Below the pieces are notes generated by a model. That model was not told the DNA's origin. It did not search any database and was given only the letters and a program-made list of their open reading frames with translations. A DNA stretch of 45,253 nt from Candidatus Portnoybacteria bacterium RBG_13_40_8 (lineage in GTDB: Bacteria > Patescibacteriota > Minisyncoccia > RBG-13-40-8-A). Each line of letters opens with the position of its first letter. Positions within the stretch are counted from its first letter, which is position 1. The stretch lies in the NCBI GenBank assembly GCA_001819435.1, contig MHMT01000012.1, positions 1 through 45,253 of the forward strand. The letters are read 5' to 3'. Positions 16,400 through 24,799 of this stretch are shown piece by piece. The position numbers and the translations under genes are program-made.

Positions 16400-18499
16400 A
16401 TGAAAAAGTTTTTATATTTCATCATATTCACGTTTGGACTGCTAATAGCCCAGAATGCTTTTGCTAGCATAATTTTACGTCCCGTTTTTCATACTGGTCT
16501 TGTTGGCTATTGGTCTTTTCAGGAAGGCGCGGGAAATAATGTTTATGACAAAAGCGGAAAAGGAAATACCGGCACCTGGAACGGAACAGGAACCTCTCAC
16601 TGGGCAGACGGAAAAATCGGCAAAGGGGGAAGCTTTAACGGGACAGATGATTATGTTGCACTTTCTAATTCTTCGGATTATAAACCCACAAGCAGAGTAA
16701 CTATTTCAGCTTGGTTTAAAGCAGATGACTGGGATTCGAGTTTTGTAATTACAGGCATTAGTGTTGCCAACATGCATTTTTATATTGCTGAGGGCGGTGG
16801 TTATGAACATCCCACCATATATCTTACCTTTGCTGGCGCAGGCGCTCAGATGGCGCAATGGGCAAACCAAAGCTTAAATGTCGGACAGTGGTATCATATT
16901 GCCGGAGTATATGATGGTAATGATTTAATCCTTTATTTTGACGGTGTAGCCAGGAAAGTAACCAATATTGGCGTTGATACGATTAGCCAGCCAGCATCAA
17001 CTATGCTTATAGGTAGATTAGGAGCTGATTATTCCAATGGATTGATCGACGAAGTACGGATTTATAACCGCGCCTTGGATGAAAGCGAAATTTCCCGGCT
17101 TTATAAATTATCCCAGCCGAAAATATCAACTGTCGCCATGAATAATGGCTTGGTCGGCTACTGGGATTTTCAGGAAGGCGCGGGAAATAATGTTTATGAC
17201 AAAAGCGGTTATGACAATGACGGCATCTGGAACGGCACTGGTTCTCACTGGGCAGACGGCAAAATCGGCAAAGGGGGAAGTTTTAATGGGACCGATGATT
17301 ATGTTTATGTCACTGAACCTACAGGAGAATTAAACCTTGTAAATAACTTTACTTTAAGCGCCTGGATTAAGCCGGAAGATTCTTCGGGCACCAGGGCTAT
17401 TGTGGGCAGGTATTACCAATACGTCTTGTGGATTGAAAATGATAACACGCTTTCCGCCATAATTCGTAACTCGTCCGGCGATTATGAATATCCTACCAGC
17501 GGAACCGCCGTAACCGAAGGTGTATGGAGCCACGTTGCTATAACTTTCTCCGATAGCGTGGTCACTTTTTATATTAATGGAGTAAAAATCATAACAGACT
17601 CTATTGCTACTTCACAGATATTTTCAGACACGAATTATTATATGCATTTCGGAATTTATAGCAGTCTAGTCAGTCTGCGTTTTCCCGGAATCATCGATGA
17701 AATTAGGGCTTATAACCGTGTCTTAAGCGAAGGTGAGATGAGCCGGCTTTATAAATTATCCCAGCCGAAAATCAATGCTTCGCAAAACAACCAACTCACC
17801 AATGGCTTGGTCGGTCTTTGGTCATTTAATGGTTCTGATATTGATGGTAATGAGGCCTATGACCGCAGTGGTCAAGGAAATACCGGCACCATTGTGGGTG
17901 CAACAAAAACTATCGGCAAAGTGGGGCAAGCCATGGAATTCAACGGCACCAGCGATTATATCGCAATTACCGACGATTCGATTTTCGATTTAAACGCCAG
18001 CAACAGCTATTCCTGGTCATTCTGGATAAAACCGCAAAATTTAACCAATCCTAATACTATATGGTCTCAGGACCTCGGAATTGACGATGACACATATGTT
18101 CTTATCTATGCGGGCAGTTTTGATGTTGAGCGGTGGGGACCCGTAACCAATGGCATAGGAGCAGGATGGGTAAATCAAGGCAGTTCGGGCGGTGAACAAT
18201 TAATAGTTGAGACCAATAATAATGTTCTTACCTTAAATACTTGGCATCATGTTGTGATTACCTATACTTATTCGACAAACGCCCTAACCAGATTTAAGAT
18301 TTATGTTGATGGCGCTGATAAGACAACGGGGGCAGAGCAGGGAGGAACATCTATTGAAAATATTAGTCCTGCATATACTAGAATTGGTTCGAATCAACAA
18401 TACGGCGAATATTTCGACGGTATGATTGATGAAGCACGTTTCTACAACCGCGCACTGACAGCGCAAGAGGTGTTGAGATTATACAATATGGGACACTAA
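16400..18499 (+). CDS. Secreted protein with three LamG/concanavalin A-like domains
   Basis: The protein has 699 residues with a clear signal peptide (MKKFLYFIIFTFGLLIAQ, cleavage likely near NAFA-S, residue 23). Three LamG-type beta-sandwich domains follow, at about residues 32-243, 250-456 and 468-697. Each opens with GLVGYWSF or GLVGLWSF and a YDxSGxGNxG motif, and closes with IDEVRIYNRALDESE or a close variant. The linkers LYKLSQPKI are nearly identical. Domains 1 and 2 share long DNA identity at their starts (CAGGAAGGCGCGGGAAATAA), so the gene grew by internal duplication. LamG domains bind sugars or proteins. Export and the neighbouring fibre genes suggest a surface-binding role. Confidence 0.88.
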   Translation: MKKFLYFIIFTFGLLIAQNAFASIILRPVFHTGLVGYWSFQEGAGNNVYDKSGKGNTGTWNGTGTSHWADGKIGKGGSFNGTDDYVALSNSSDYKPTSRVTISAWFKADDWDSSFVITGISVANMHFYIAEGGGYEHPTIYLTFAGAGAQMAQWANQSLNVGQWYHIAGVYDGNDLILYFDGVARKVTNIGVDTISQPASTMLIGRLGADYSNGLIDEVRIYNRALDESEISRLYKLSQPKISTVAMNNGLVGYWDFQEGAGNNVYDKSGYDNDGIWNGTGSHWADGKIGKGGSFNGTDDYVYVTEPTGELNLVNNFTLSAWIKPEDSSGTRAIVGRYYQYVLWIENDNTLSAIIRNSSGDYEYPTSGTAVTEGVWSHVAITFSDSVVTFYINGVKIITDSIATSQIFSDTNYYMHFGIYSSLVSLRFPGIIDEIRAYNRVLSEGEMSRLYKLSQPKINASQNNQLTNGLVGLWSFNGSDIDGNEAYDRSGQGNTGTIVGATKTIGKVGQAMEFNGTSDYIAITDDSIFDLNASNSYSWSFWIKPQNLTNPNTIWSQDLGIDDDTYVLIYAGSFDVERWGPVTNGIGAGWVNQGSSGGEQLIVETNNNVLTLNTWHHVVITYTYSTNALTRFKIYVDGADKTTGAEQGGTSIENISPAYTRIGSNQQYGEYFDGMIDEARFYNRALTAQEVLRLYNMGH

Positions 18500-18634
18500 A
18501 ATTTCGAATTCTGAATTTCGAATTTCGAACCAAATTCGAATGAATTAATTTCAAATTAAAAAATAGTCGTGTTTCAAAATTAAGTAATTCTGTAATTCAT
18601 TCAAAATTAAAAATTTAAAATTCAAAATTAAACT
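18500..18634. repeat. AT-rich repeat spacer, copy of the 16188-16399 type
   Basis: The spacer contains GAATTTCGAATTTCGAACCA, GAATTAATTTCAAATTAAAA, TAGTCGTGTTTCAAAATTAA and CAAAATT/AAAATTC words in the same order as the spacer before the LamG gene. It ends directly at the GTG start of the next gene. Confidence 0.7.
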
Positions 18635-21600
18635 GTGCCTGAAAACTTTAAAAAACTCATCAAAACAAAAAAGACCCCGATAATCATCGGAACTATTTTA
18701 GCTATTTTTGTTGCCGTATTTTTGATTGGTCTAATCAGTACTTCTCTATCCGGTGGGTCGGCAATTAAAGTCGTTTCCGCGCAAAATGTTTTTCAGTCCG
18801 ATGAAACTCCGCAATTTATTTTTATCTACAAAAAACAGGCAAATATCTTTAATAGGATTCTTGTCAGTATTAAGAATCTATTCAGTAGCGAGAATAAAGA
18901 ACTTGAGACCACGGTGAGAATTTTCAATAATTATGGTCAGCAGATTGATGATCTTAATCCTCAAGTTAAACAAGAACCCAACGGAAAATTTACTGTTGAT
19001 TTGGACCATTCAAGATTTCAGCAGGAACTAAGACCCGGAAAATACAAAATGAAATTTGAAATCAAAGACCCCTCGAATTCCTCGGGGCAAGTGGCGACAT
19101 TTGAACAGGATTTTCGCTGGGGAGTTTTGGCAATTAACACCAATAAATCAATCTACATGCCGAACGAAGAAGTTTATTTGCAATTCGCGGCATTGAAAGA
19201 TAATGGTAAAACCGTATGTAACGCAAATTTACGTTTGCAAATCCAAACCCCAAACTCAAAAACTCAAATACTCTCTACTAATGATGGAACAATTAAATAC
19301 AGCGGAGAGTGTAAAGGCGATAATGTCACCAATGTTCCCGACTATTTTGCATATTATAATGTAAGCAAAAAGGGTAAATACGAAATGAAACTGATTAATT
19401 TGGACAATGGTTTTGAAATTACAGATTATTTTGAAGTCCGGGATTCAGTAGAGTTTGACGTGGAAAGAAGCGGTCCGACCAGAGTCTGGCCTTATGCCAA
19501 ATACGAAATTAAAATAAAAATCAAAGCAAATTCTGATTTTCAAGGAGAAATTGTTGAAACCGTGCCCATGACTTTTGCAATAGAGGAAAAATTGGGCGCA
19601 AAACAAGAACCGAATATGGATAACTATACCAAAACCATTACCTGGCAAACCGAAATCAAAAAAGGCGAGACAAAGGAATTCATTTATACTTTTGACGCGC
19701 CCAATGTCAGCCCGTATTTTTACCTTATTGGTCCGTTAAAAATGTATCAGCGTGAATCTGCGTATCCCGAAGGGGAAAATCAGCGTTTATCTGCGGTTTT
19801 TGCGGAGCAAAGACAATGGCAGATTGCCGCGGATGCCGAGACAGAGGTATATATCACTTATGACGAAACTCCCAACGGTTATTCTTGCGGAAGTAATTGC
19901 TTTCTGGTGCCGGAAGATTGGAATAGCGCCTCCAATAGCGTTGAAGTTATCGGCGGCGGCGGCGGAGGAGGAGACGGATCTAATAAATACGGCGGCGGCG
20001 GAGGTGGCGGAGGCGCTTATGCAAGGGGCGTTAACCTATCTTTTACCGCAGCAGCGCAGGTAGACTTCGGCGTGGGAGCGTCCGGCTCAGGAGGGAGTGG
20101 CGATGGCAATGGCACAGCTGGCGGTGATACATACTTTAATGCCTTAACTTTTGCGGCTTGCGAAACCTTGGGTTCTGCTAGCGGTGGCGGTGTTGGCTGC
20201 GTTGGCGCTAATGGTGGCGGTTTTGGCTATGGCGGAAATACCATGACTGGCGGAACTGGTGGGTTTAGCGTTGTTGGCAATGACATAGTAGCAAGCGGTG
20301 GCAATGGTGGTCTTGGGTGCGGGGCTACCGCTGCTGGTGGCGGAGGAGGAGGTGGTGGAGGCGCAGGCGGACCAAAAGGAGATATGCTTGGCAATAACGG
20401 TGGTATAGGTGCAGGAGACGGAAGCCCATCTTTAGGTGGTGGTGGTGGCGGTGGTGGTGGTGGTACGAATGGAGCCGCGCCAACACAGAGTGGAAATCCT
20501 ATGACATGCGGCTCTTATGCTGTCGGTACTGATGTGGGTGGCGTAGGAGGTGCTAATTGGGCCGGAAACGGTGCTGGTGCCGGGGGAGACCCTAATGGTA
20601 CAGAAGGTACGGTCGGAGGTGGTGGTGGAGGAGGCGATGATGGAGGTACGGGTAATGTAGGTGGCGCTGGTACAGAATGGACTGCTTCTTATGGTTCTGG
20701 CGGTGGTGGTGGAGGAGGAGGAGATGGCATGACGGGTGGCTATGGCGGCAAATATGGCGGCGGAGGAGGAGGCGGAGAAGCATGTACTGCCGCTACTTGT
20801 TACGGAGCAGGCGGCCTGATTCACATTGCCTATACTCCTGCGGTCAAAACTATTTCCGGTAATTGCAAAAAAGTAAACCAGTCAGACAATTGCGCTGTCT
20901 GCACCGGTTGCGTAAAAGCGGCAATAGAAGGAGTTGTGGATGGTGCAAGTGGGAATATTGATGCTTCCGGCGTTTGGACAATTACGCCGGCAACTACCCT
21001 GGCTGTTGATGATGTGATTGCGGTTTTCATCAATGATCAGGCAGTTGCCAGCAGAGCAGTGGCAGTCACCCGATACAACGGCTCCAGTAATGTTAGCGGC
21101 ATGCAGCTCTACGCACAGCATCTGGTTATTGGAAGCAATGATAACCGAACTGCCTCAAACAGTGATTTGGCTCTTTATGATTATTCTTCTTCCGGTGGCG
21201 ATGCCGACCTTTTCTTTGATGTTAATGCCAGCAATCAACTTACCGGTTGTATTGTTGATGGTTGCGAGAGCATGGAGCTTTATATTATGGCAAGCAATAA
21301 ATACACGCCAAGCTCAACCAGCGCAACATTTGTGGAGATTCACGATATTGAAATTGACGGCACTTTTGATATGACCCTTGGAACCGGCGCAAATTATGCA
21401 TCAATTTCCGGTTCTTGGAATAATGATAGTGTTTTTACTGCTGGAGATTCTACTATCTTTTTTATTGCTTCCGACAGTGATATTACGGGAATTCCGGAGG
21501 TCGTTTCCGCTTCAGCCGGTTCCACGAATTCATTTTATAACCTTACTTTTGGTGACAGCGCCACTTCGTCACTTACTGGTCACTGGGATTCGGCAGGAGA

Positions 21601-23101
21601 CATTGGTACTTTGACGGTGACAATGCAAATTGACCTTGCTGCTGGCACTTTACATATGAATGGTGCCGATAATGTAAGTCTTGCCGGAAATTTTTACACT
21701 GGTTCCAATGGCATCTATACTAAAAGCACAGGTACATTTACTTTTAATAAAAACGGCACCGCACTGTGGGGAGACTACAGAGGGACAAAATCCGATATGG
21801 GCGCAGTGGTAATTGACGGCGGTGGTTCGGCTACAACCGTTAATCTTCTTCAGAGCGTCAAGGCAACAAGCATAAACATTACTGGCAGCGACACGTTTGC
21901 TCCCAATGGTGCGTATACCTTGACTTTAACCGGCGCTGGCGCGGCTTTTACGAACTCTGGCACTTTTACTTGTTCTACTAGCACAATTGTTTATGAAGGA
22001 ACATCAGCTACTACTGTGGCCGCGTTAAACGGCACAAACCATTATTATAATCTCACTGTTGGTTTATCTACGGATACTGGCACGTTTTCTTATACTGCTG
22101 ACGGAGAAATTGAAGCATCGGGTTCAATGACTTTAATTGCCGGTTCTTCGGGCGTACATACTTTTGATATGAGCACCTATAATTTATCCGTAGGCGGCGG
22201 CGCAGCCAGTACCGGCGGAATAGCGGTTCCTGCTGGAACTGTATTTACTCAAACTTCGGGAACTACCAAAGTATATTCTTCCAGCGGCTCGGCAACAATC
22301 GGTGGCACAGGCACAACCAAATTTTATATTTTTCAAATCGGCAATGCTTCAGATGGCGCTACTTACACATTTAATTTAGGTGGAGACATAGGGGCATCGA
22401 GCAGTTTTACTCTTGCGGCCGGAGCTAGTCATGTTTTAGGCTTATCTTCTTATGAATTCGGGGTTTGGGGAAATTTTACCCTTGGCACAAGCGCCAGTTT
22501 AAGCGCCCAGACCGGGACTTTGAACTTTGGTAATAACACTTCCATGACCCTGACTTGTTCTACTGGTTGTGAGCCGTATAACCTGACTATTAATAAAACT
22601 GCAGCCGGAGATTCGGATGACAATGTTACTTTGGGGGCCGACCTTGTTGTTAGAAATATTTTGACCATTACTGATGGGGAGTTAGTTCAAGGGAATAATA
22701 ATGTTACAGTTGAGGGCACAAGCGCGGTTTCGGTCGCTGCGGCCGGAAAATGGAACAATATCGGCACTGGTGATTTGACTTTAGGCGGCACTTTTGCCAA
22801 TTCCGGCACAGTTGTTTTCAATACCAGTAATAATGGCTGTACCGGTGGCGGCATAGCTGATGATATCGCAATTACTTCTACTGCCGGCGGCACGCAAAGA
22901 AACTGGACTTCAACCTCACCGATTCAAATGTTTAATGTTTCAGTTACCGATATGACCAGCACTGCGGACATTATTGCTTATTCCAGCACCTTCAGTAATG
23001 TCGGTCCCAACTGGGCCCTTGTCAAATGCAGTGATTATTCTACGCCCTATAACAGGATTAAAGGCAGTACCAGAATAAAAGGAGGAACGAGGATAAAATA
23101 A
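18635..23101 (+). CDS. Large membrane-anchored surface protein with macroglobulin-like and glycine-rich domains
   Basis: The protein has 1,488 residues and starts at GTG. One transmembrane segment lies near residues 18-40 (IIIGTILAIFVAVFLIGLIS). Residues 45-390 are extracytoplasmic beta domains; INTNKSIYMPNEEVYLQF resembles the MG2-type macroglobulin domain. Residues 436-725 form a glycine-rich domain with runs of up to ten glycines and VEVIGGGGGGG at its start, then beta-rich repeats to the end. The last 15 residues are RIKGSTRIKGGTRIK; I recall such basic tandem RIKGGT tails on large Parcubacteria surface proteins. I infer a cell-surface structural or adhesive protein. Strong G over C bias on the + strand in the Gly-rich part produces many false ORFs. 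Confidence 0.85.
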   Translation: MPENFKKLIKTKKTPIIIGTILAIFVAVFLIGLISTSLSGGSAIKVVSAQNVFQSDETPQFIFIYKKQANIFNRILVSIKNLFSSENKELETTVRIFNNYGQQIDDLNPQVKQEPNGKFTVDLDHSRFQQELRPGKYKMKFEIKDPSNSSGQVATFEQDFRWGVLAINTNKSIYMPNEEVYLQFAALKDNGKTVCNANLRLQIQTPNSKTQILSTNDGTIKYSGECKGDNVTNVPDYFAYYNVSKKGKYEMKLINLDNGFEITDYFEVRDSVEFDVERSGPTRVWPYAKYEIKIKIKANSDFQGEIVETVPMTFAIEEKLGAKQEPNMDNYTKTITWQTEIKKGETKEFIYTFDAPNVSPYFYLIGPLKMYQRESAYPEGENQRLSAVFAEQRQWQIAADAETEVYITYDETPNGYSCGSNCFLVPEDWNSASNSVEVIGGGGGGGDGSNKYGGGGGGGGAYARGVNLSFTAAAQVDFGVGASGSGGSGDGNGTAGGDTYFNALTFAACETLGSASGGGVGCVGANGGGFGYGGNTMTGGTGGFSVVGNDIVASGGNGGLGCGATAAGGGGGGGGGAGGPKGDMLGNNGGIGAGDGSPSLGGGGGGGGGGTNGAAPTQSGNPMTCGSYAVGTDVGGVGGANWAGNGAGAGGDPNGTEGTVGGGGGGGDDGGTGNVGGAGTEWTASYGSGGGGGGGGDGMTGGYGGKYGGGGGGGEACTAATCYGAGGLIHIAYTPAVKTISGNCKKVNQSDNCAVCTGCVKAAIEGVVDGASGNIDASGVWTITPATTLAVDDVIAVFINDQAVASRAVAVTRYNGSSNVSGMQLYAQHLVIGSNDNRTASNSDLALYDYSSSGGDADLFFDVNASNQLTGCIVDGCESMELYIMASNKYTPSSTSATFVEIHDIEIDGTFDMTLGTGANYASISGSWNNDSVFTAGDSTIFFIASDSDITGIPEVVSASAGSTNSFYNLTFGDSATSSLTGHWDSAGDIGTLTVTMQIDLAAGTLHMNGADNVSLAGNFYTGSNGIYTKSTGTFTFNKNGTALWGDYRGTKSDMGAVVIDGGGSATTVNLLQSVKATSINITGSDTFAPNGAYTLTLTGAGAAFTNSGTFTCSTSTIVYEGTSATTVAALNGTNHYYNLTVGLSTDTGTFSYTADGEIEASGSMTLIAGSSGVHTFDMSTYNLSVGGGAASTGGIAVPAGTVFTQTSGTTKVYSSSGSATIGGTGTTKFYIFQIGNASDGATYTFNLGGDIGASSSFTLAAGASHVLGLSSYEFGVWGNFTLGTSASLSAQTGTLNFGNNTSMTLTCSTGCEPYNLTINKTAAGDSDDNVTLGADLVVRNILTITDGELVQGNNNVTVEGTSAVSVAAAGKWNNIGTGDLTLGGTFANSGTVVFNTSNNGCTGGGIADDIAITSTAGGTQRNWTSTSPIQMFNVSVTDMTSTADIIAYSSTFSNVGPNWALVKCSDYSTPYNRIKGSTRIKGGTRIK

Positions 23102-23325
23102 ATTGACCTAATTGCTCTAATTGACCCAATCTAGAGAATTAACCTAATTATTCTAATTGACCTAATTAACCTAATCAAATCCCAAATCCCAATAACTAAA
23201 TCCCAAATTTAGACATTAGGCATTTAGGCATTGGGCATTGATTAGAATAATTAGAAATTAGGTTAATTAGAAATTTTAAAACAAGTAGTTTTTGCTGTTT
23301 GTTTTTTTATTTTGACTTTTTGTTA
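23102..23325. repeat. Spacer of AATTGACCTAATT / CCTAATC repeats with inverted copies
   Basis: The left half repeats CTAATTGACCTAATTAACCT-like words and AAATCCCAAAT. The right half carries their reverse complements (TTAGAATAATTAGAAATTAG, GGTTAATTAG), so the spacer could fold into a long AT-rich hairpin. ATTAGGCATTTAGGCATTGG is a further direct repeat. There is no gene. This type of spacer differs from those upstream and marks the end of the surface-protein cluster. Confidence 0.6.
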
Positions 23326-23334
23326 TGGTAGAAT
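23326..23334 (+). promoter_or_regulatory. Extended -10 promoter, probably leaderless, for the O-antigen ligase gene
   Basis: TGGTAGAAT ends 6 nt before the ATG at 23341. Transcription would start at or next to the start codon. There is no convincing -35 at 17-bp spacing; TTGACT at 23312 is only 11 bp away. Confidence 0.55.
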
Positions 23335-23655
23335 GTGTTTATGCTAGCAAAACTGGAAAAATATTTATTCTACGCCTTTCTTTTTTTAATTCCCCTGCAA
23401 TTGCGAGCGACGATTTCTTGGCAGGGGAGCGAGTGGGATTCTGTTTTTTTATATTTAACCGATTTATTATTAATCGGCTTTTTATTTTTCGCGATTATCA
23501 ATAAAAGAATATCGTTCAGAAAAAGCGGTATTCTTTTATATTTATTTTTGGGACTTGCTTTAATCTCCATATTTGTTAGTTCGGATAAAGGGGTTAGTGT
23601 TTATCGCTTTATAAAATTACTGGAATTCGTAGCTCTATACATATATATGTGTAGT

Positions 23656-23681
23656 CAATTCAAAATTCAAAATTCAAAATT
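23656..23681 (+). repeat. CAAAATT heptamer tract at the frameshift in the O-antigen ligase gene
   Basis: The tract reads CAATT followed by three perfect CAAAATT units. Upstream coding is in one frame and downstream coding in another. Adding 7 bases aligns the two frames and reads SQFKIQNSKFKIQTILSVIL. The same word fills spacers near 15110, 16215 and 18600. Confidence 0.75.
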
Positions 23682-23957
23682 CAGACAATTTTATCTGTTA
23701 TTTTGTATTCGGCTGTTTTCCAGGCAATTTTAGCCATTGTCCAGTTTTTTAAACAATCGAGTTTGGGTTTGAAATTTATTGAAGCCGGTCAATATCTACC
23801 TGGCGCGCCGGGAGTGGCTACTTTTATTTCCGGCAACGAGAAAATTATGCGTGCCTACGGCTCTTTTTCTCATCCCAATGTCTTGGCCGTATTTTTGTTG
23901 TTGGCTATTTTTTGTTTTTATTATTTATGGATTAAAGGATTCAATGGTCCCCGGTCC

Positions 23958-23999
23958 CCGGTTACTAGTTACTTGTTACCGGTTACTAGTTACTTATTA
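23958..23999 (+). repeat. Translated 21-bp tandem duplication in the O-antigen ligase gene
   Basis: Two copies of CCGGTTACTAGTTACTT(G/A)TTA encode PVTSYLLPVTSYLL in an otherwise ordinary membrane region. They follow GGTCCCCGGTCCCCGG, also a short repeat. The 21-bp unit keeps the frame. Confidence 0.75.
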
Positions 24000-24799
24000 C
24001 TGGTCTTTGGATTATTTTTGACTTTTTCCCGCGGAGCAATTCTGGTTTTTCTGTTTATTAGTTTTACATTTCTCTTAACCAGATTTTTTCAGTTGCGGCA
24101 ATTATATCATACCGAAGAAAGATTGCTCGCCGGGAAAAAATTGATGATTTTAGCTTCATTTTTCGTGTTTTTTTCTTTAATCAGTGGTTTGATTGTCCTG
24201 CCCTACTTTAAAACCCGCTTTACGAAAATTTCTCTTGAAGAAGAAGCGATTGACCTCCGATTTTTTTACAATAAAATGGCTCTGTCTATGATAAAAGACA
24301 AGCCGTTTTTGGGAATCGGTATCGGTAATTTCGTTAATTTTTCCCGTAATTATCCGGCATTTTTAAGAGCAGCCGCCAAACTTGCCGCTTCCGGCGGTTT
24401 GACCGGTGGACAGGTTCCCGAATGGATTTATCAGCCAACCCACAATCTTTATTTATTGATTGCTTCGGAAATCGGAATTTTGGGCGCGTTAATCTTTTTA
24501 ATATTTTTATTTAAGAAATTTACTTACGGGGTTGGCCAGATTTTTAAAAATCTCAACGAAATCAATCCTTTGTTTTTTCTTTTTATCGGATTTTTGATTC
24601 TTGCCTTAAGCGACCATCTTTTCTGGACCCTACAGTCGGGAGGAATAATATTTTGGCTATCTTTAGCGTTATTAGAAAATCCAAACTATTTCAAAATCCA
24701 AACTATTTCAAAACAAATCCAAAATCCAAATGTTTAAAAATTCAATCATTTGAAATTGATTTGGAATAATTTGAGCTTTGAGATAATTTGAAATAATTT

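Larger units (their letters stand above)
23341..24737 (+). pseudogene. O-antigen ligase/polymerase (Wzy_C family), split by a frameshift in a heptamer repeat
   Basis: Two overlapping ORFs (23335-23733 and 23703-24737) make one multi-pass membrane protein. The first half ends properly with RFIKLLEFVALYIYM and the second resumes with LSVILYSAVFQAILAIVQFF. It has family motifs TFSRGA, FLGIGIGNF and PTHNLYLLIASEIG, as in Wzy_C-type O-antigen ligases, which join or polymerise surface glycans. The start is the ATG at 23341, 6 nt after the -10 box; the track start at 23335 is a GTG overlapping that region. The break lies in three CAAAATT heptamers. One more heptamer, or two fewer, restores a single frame of about 467 residues without stops. 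It may be a pseudogene, a phase-OFF state or an assembly error. The C-terminus (YFKIQTISKQIQNPNV) is also repeat-derived. Confidence 0.8.

Noticed and set aside
20432-20862. ORFs opposite or overlapping the glycine-rich region (for example 20432-20824 minus, rich in Ser/Thr)
   Set aside because: They arise from GGN-repeat DNA read in other frames; the Gly-rich frame fits a known domain type and continues on both sides.
18635-23101. Use of an alternative genetic code (UGA as glycine)
   Set aside because: Glycines in the Gly-rich protein are all GGN codons, and TGA ends the dedA, MFS and DUF1858 genes at the expected places.
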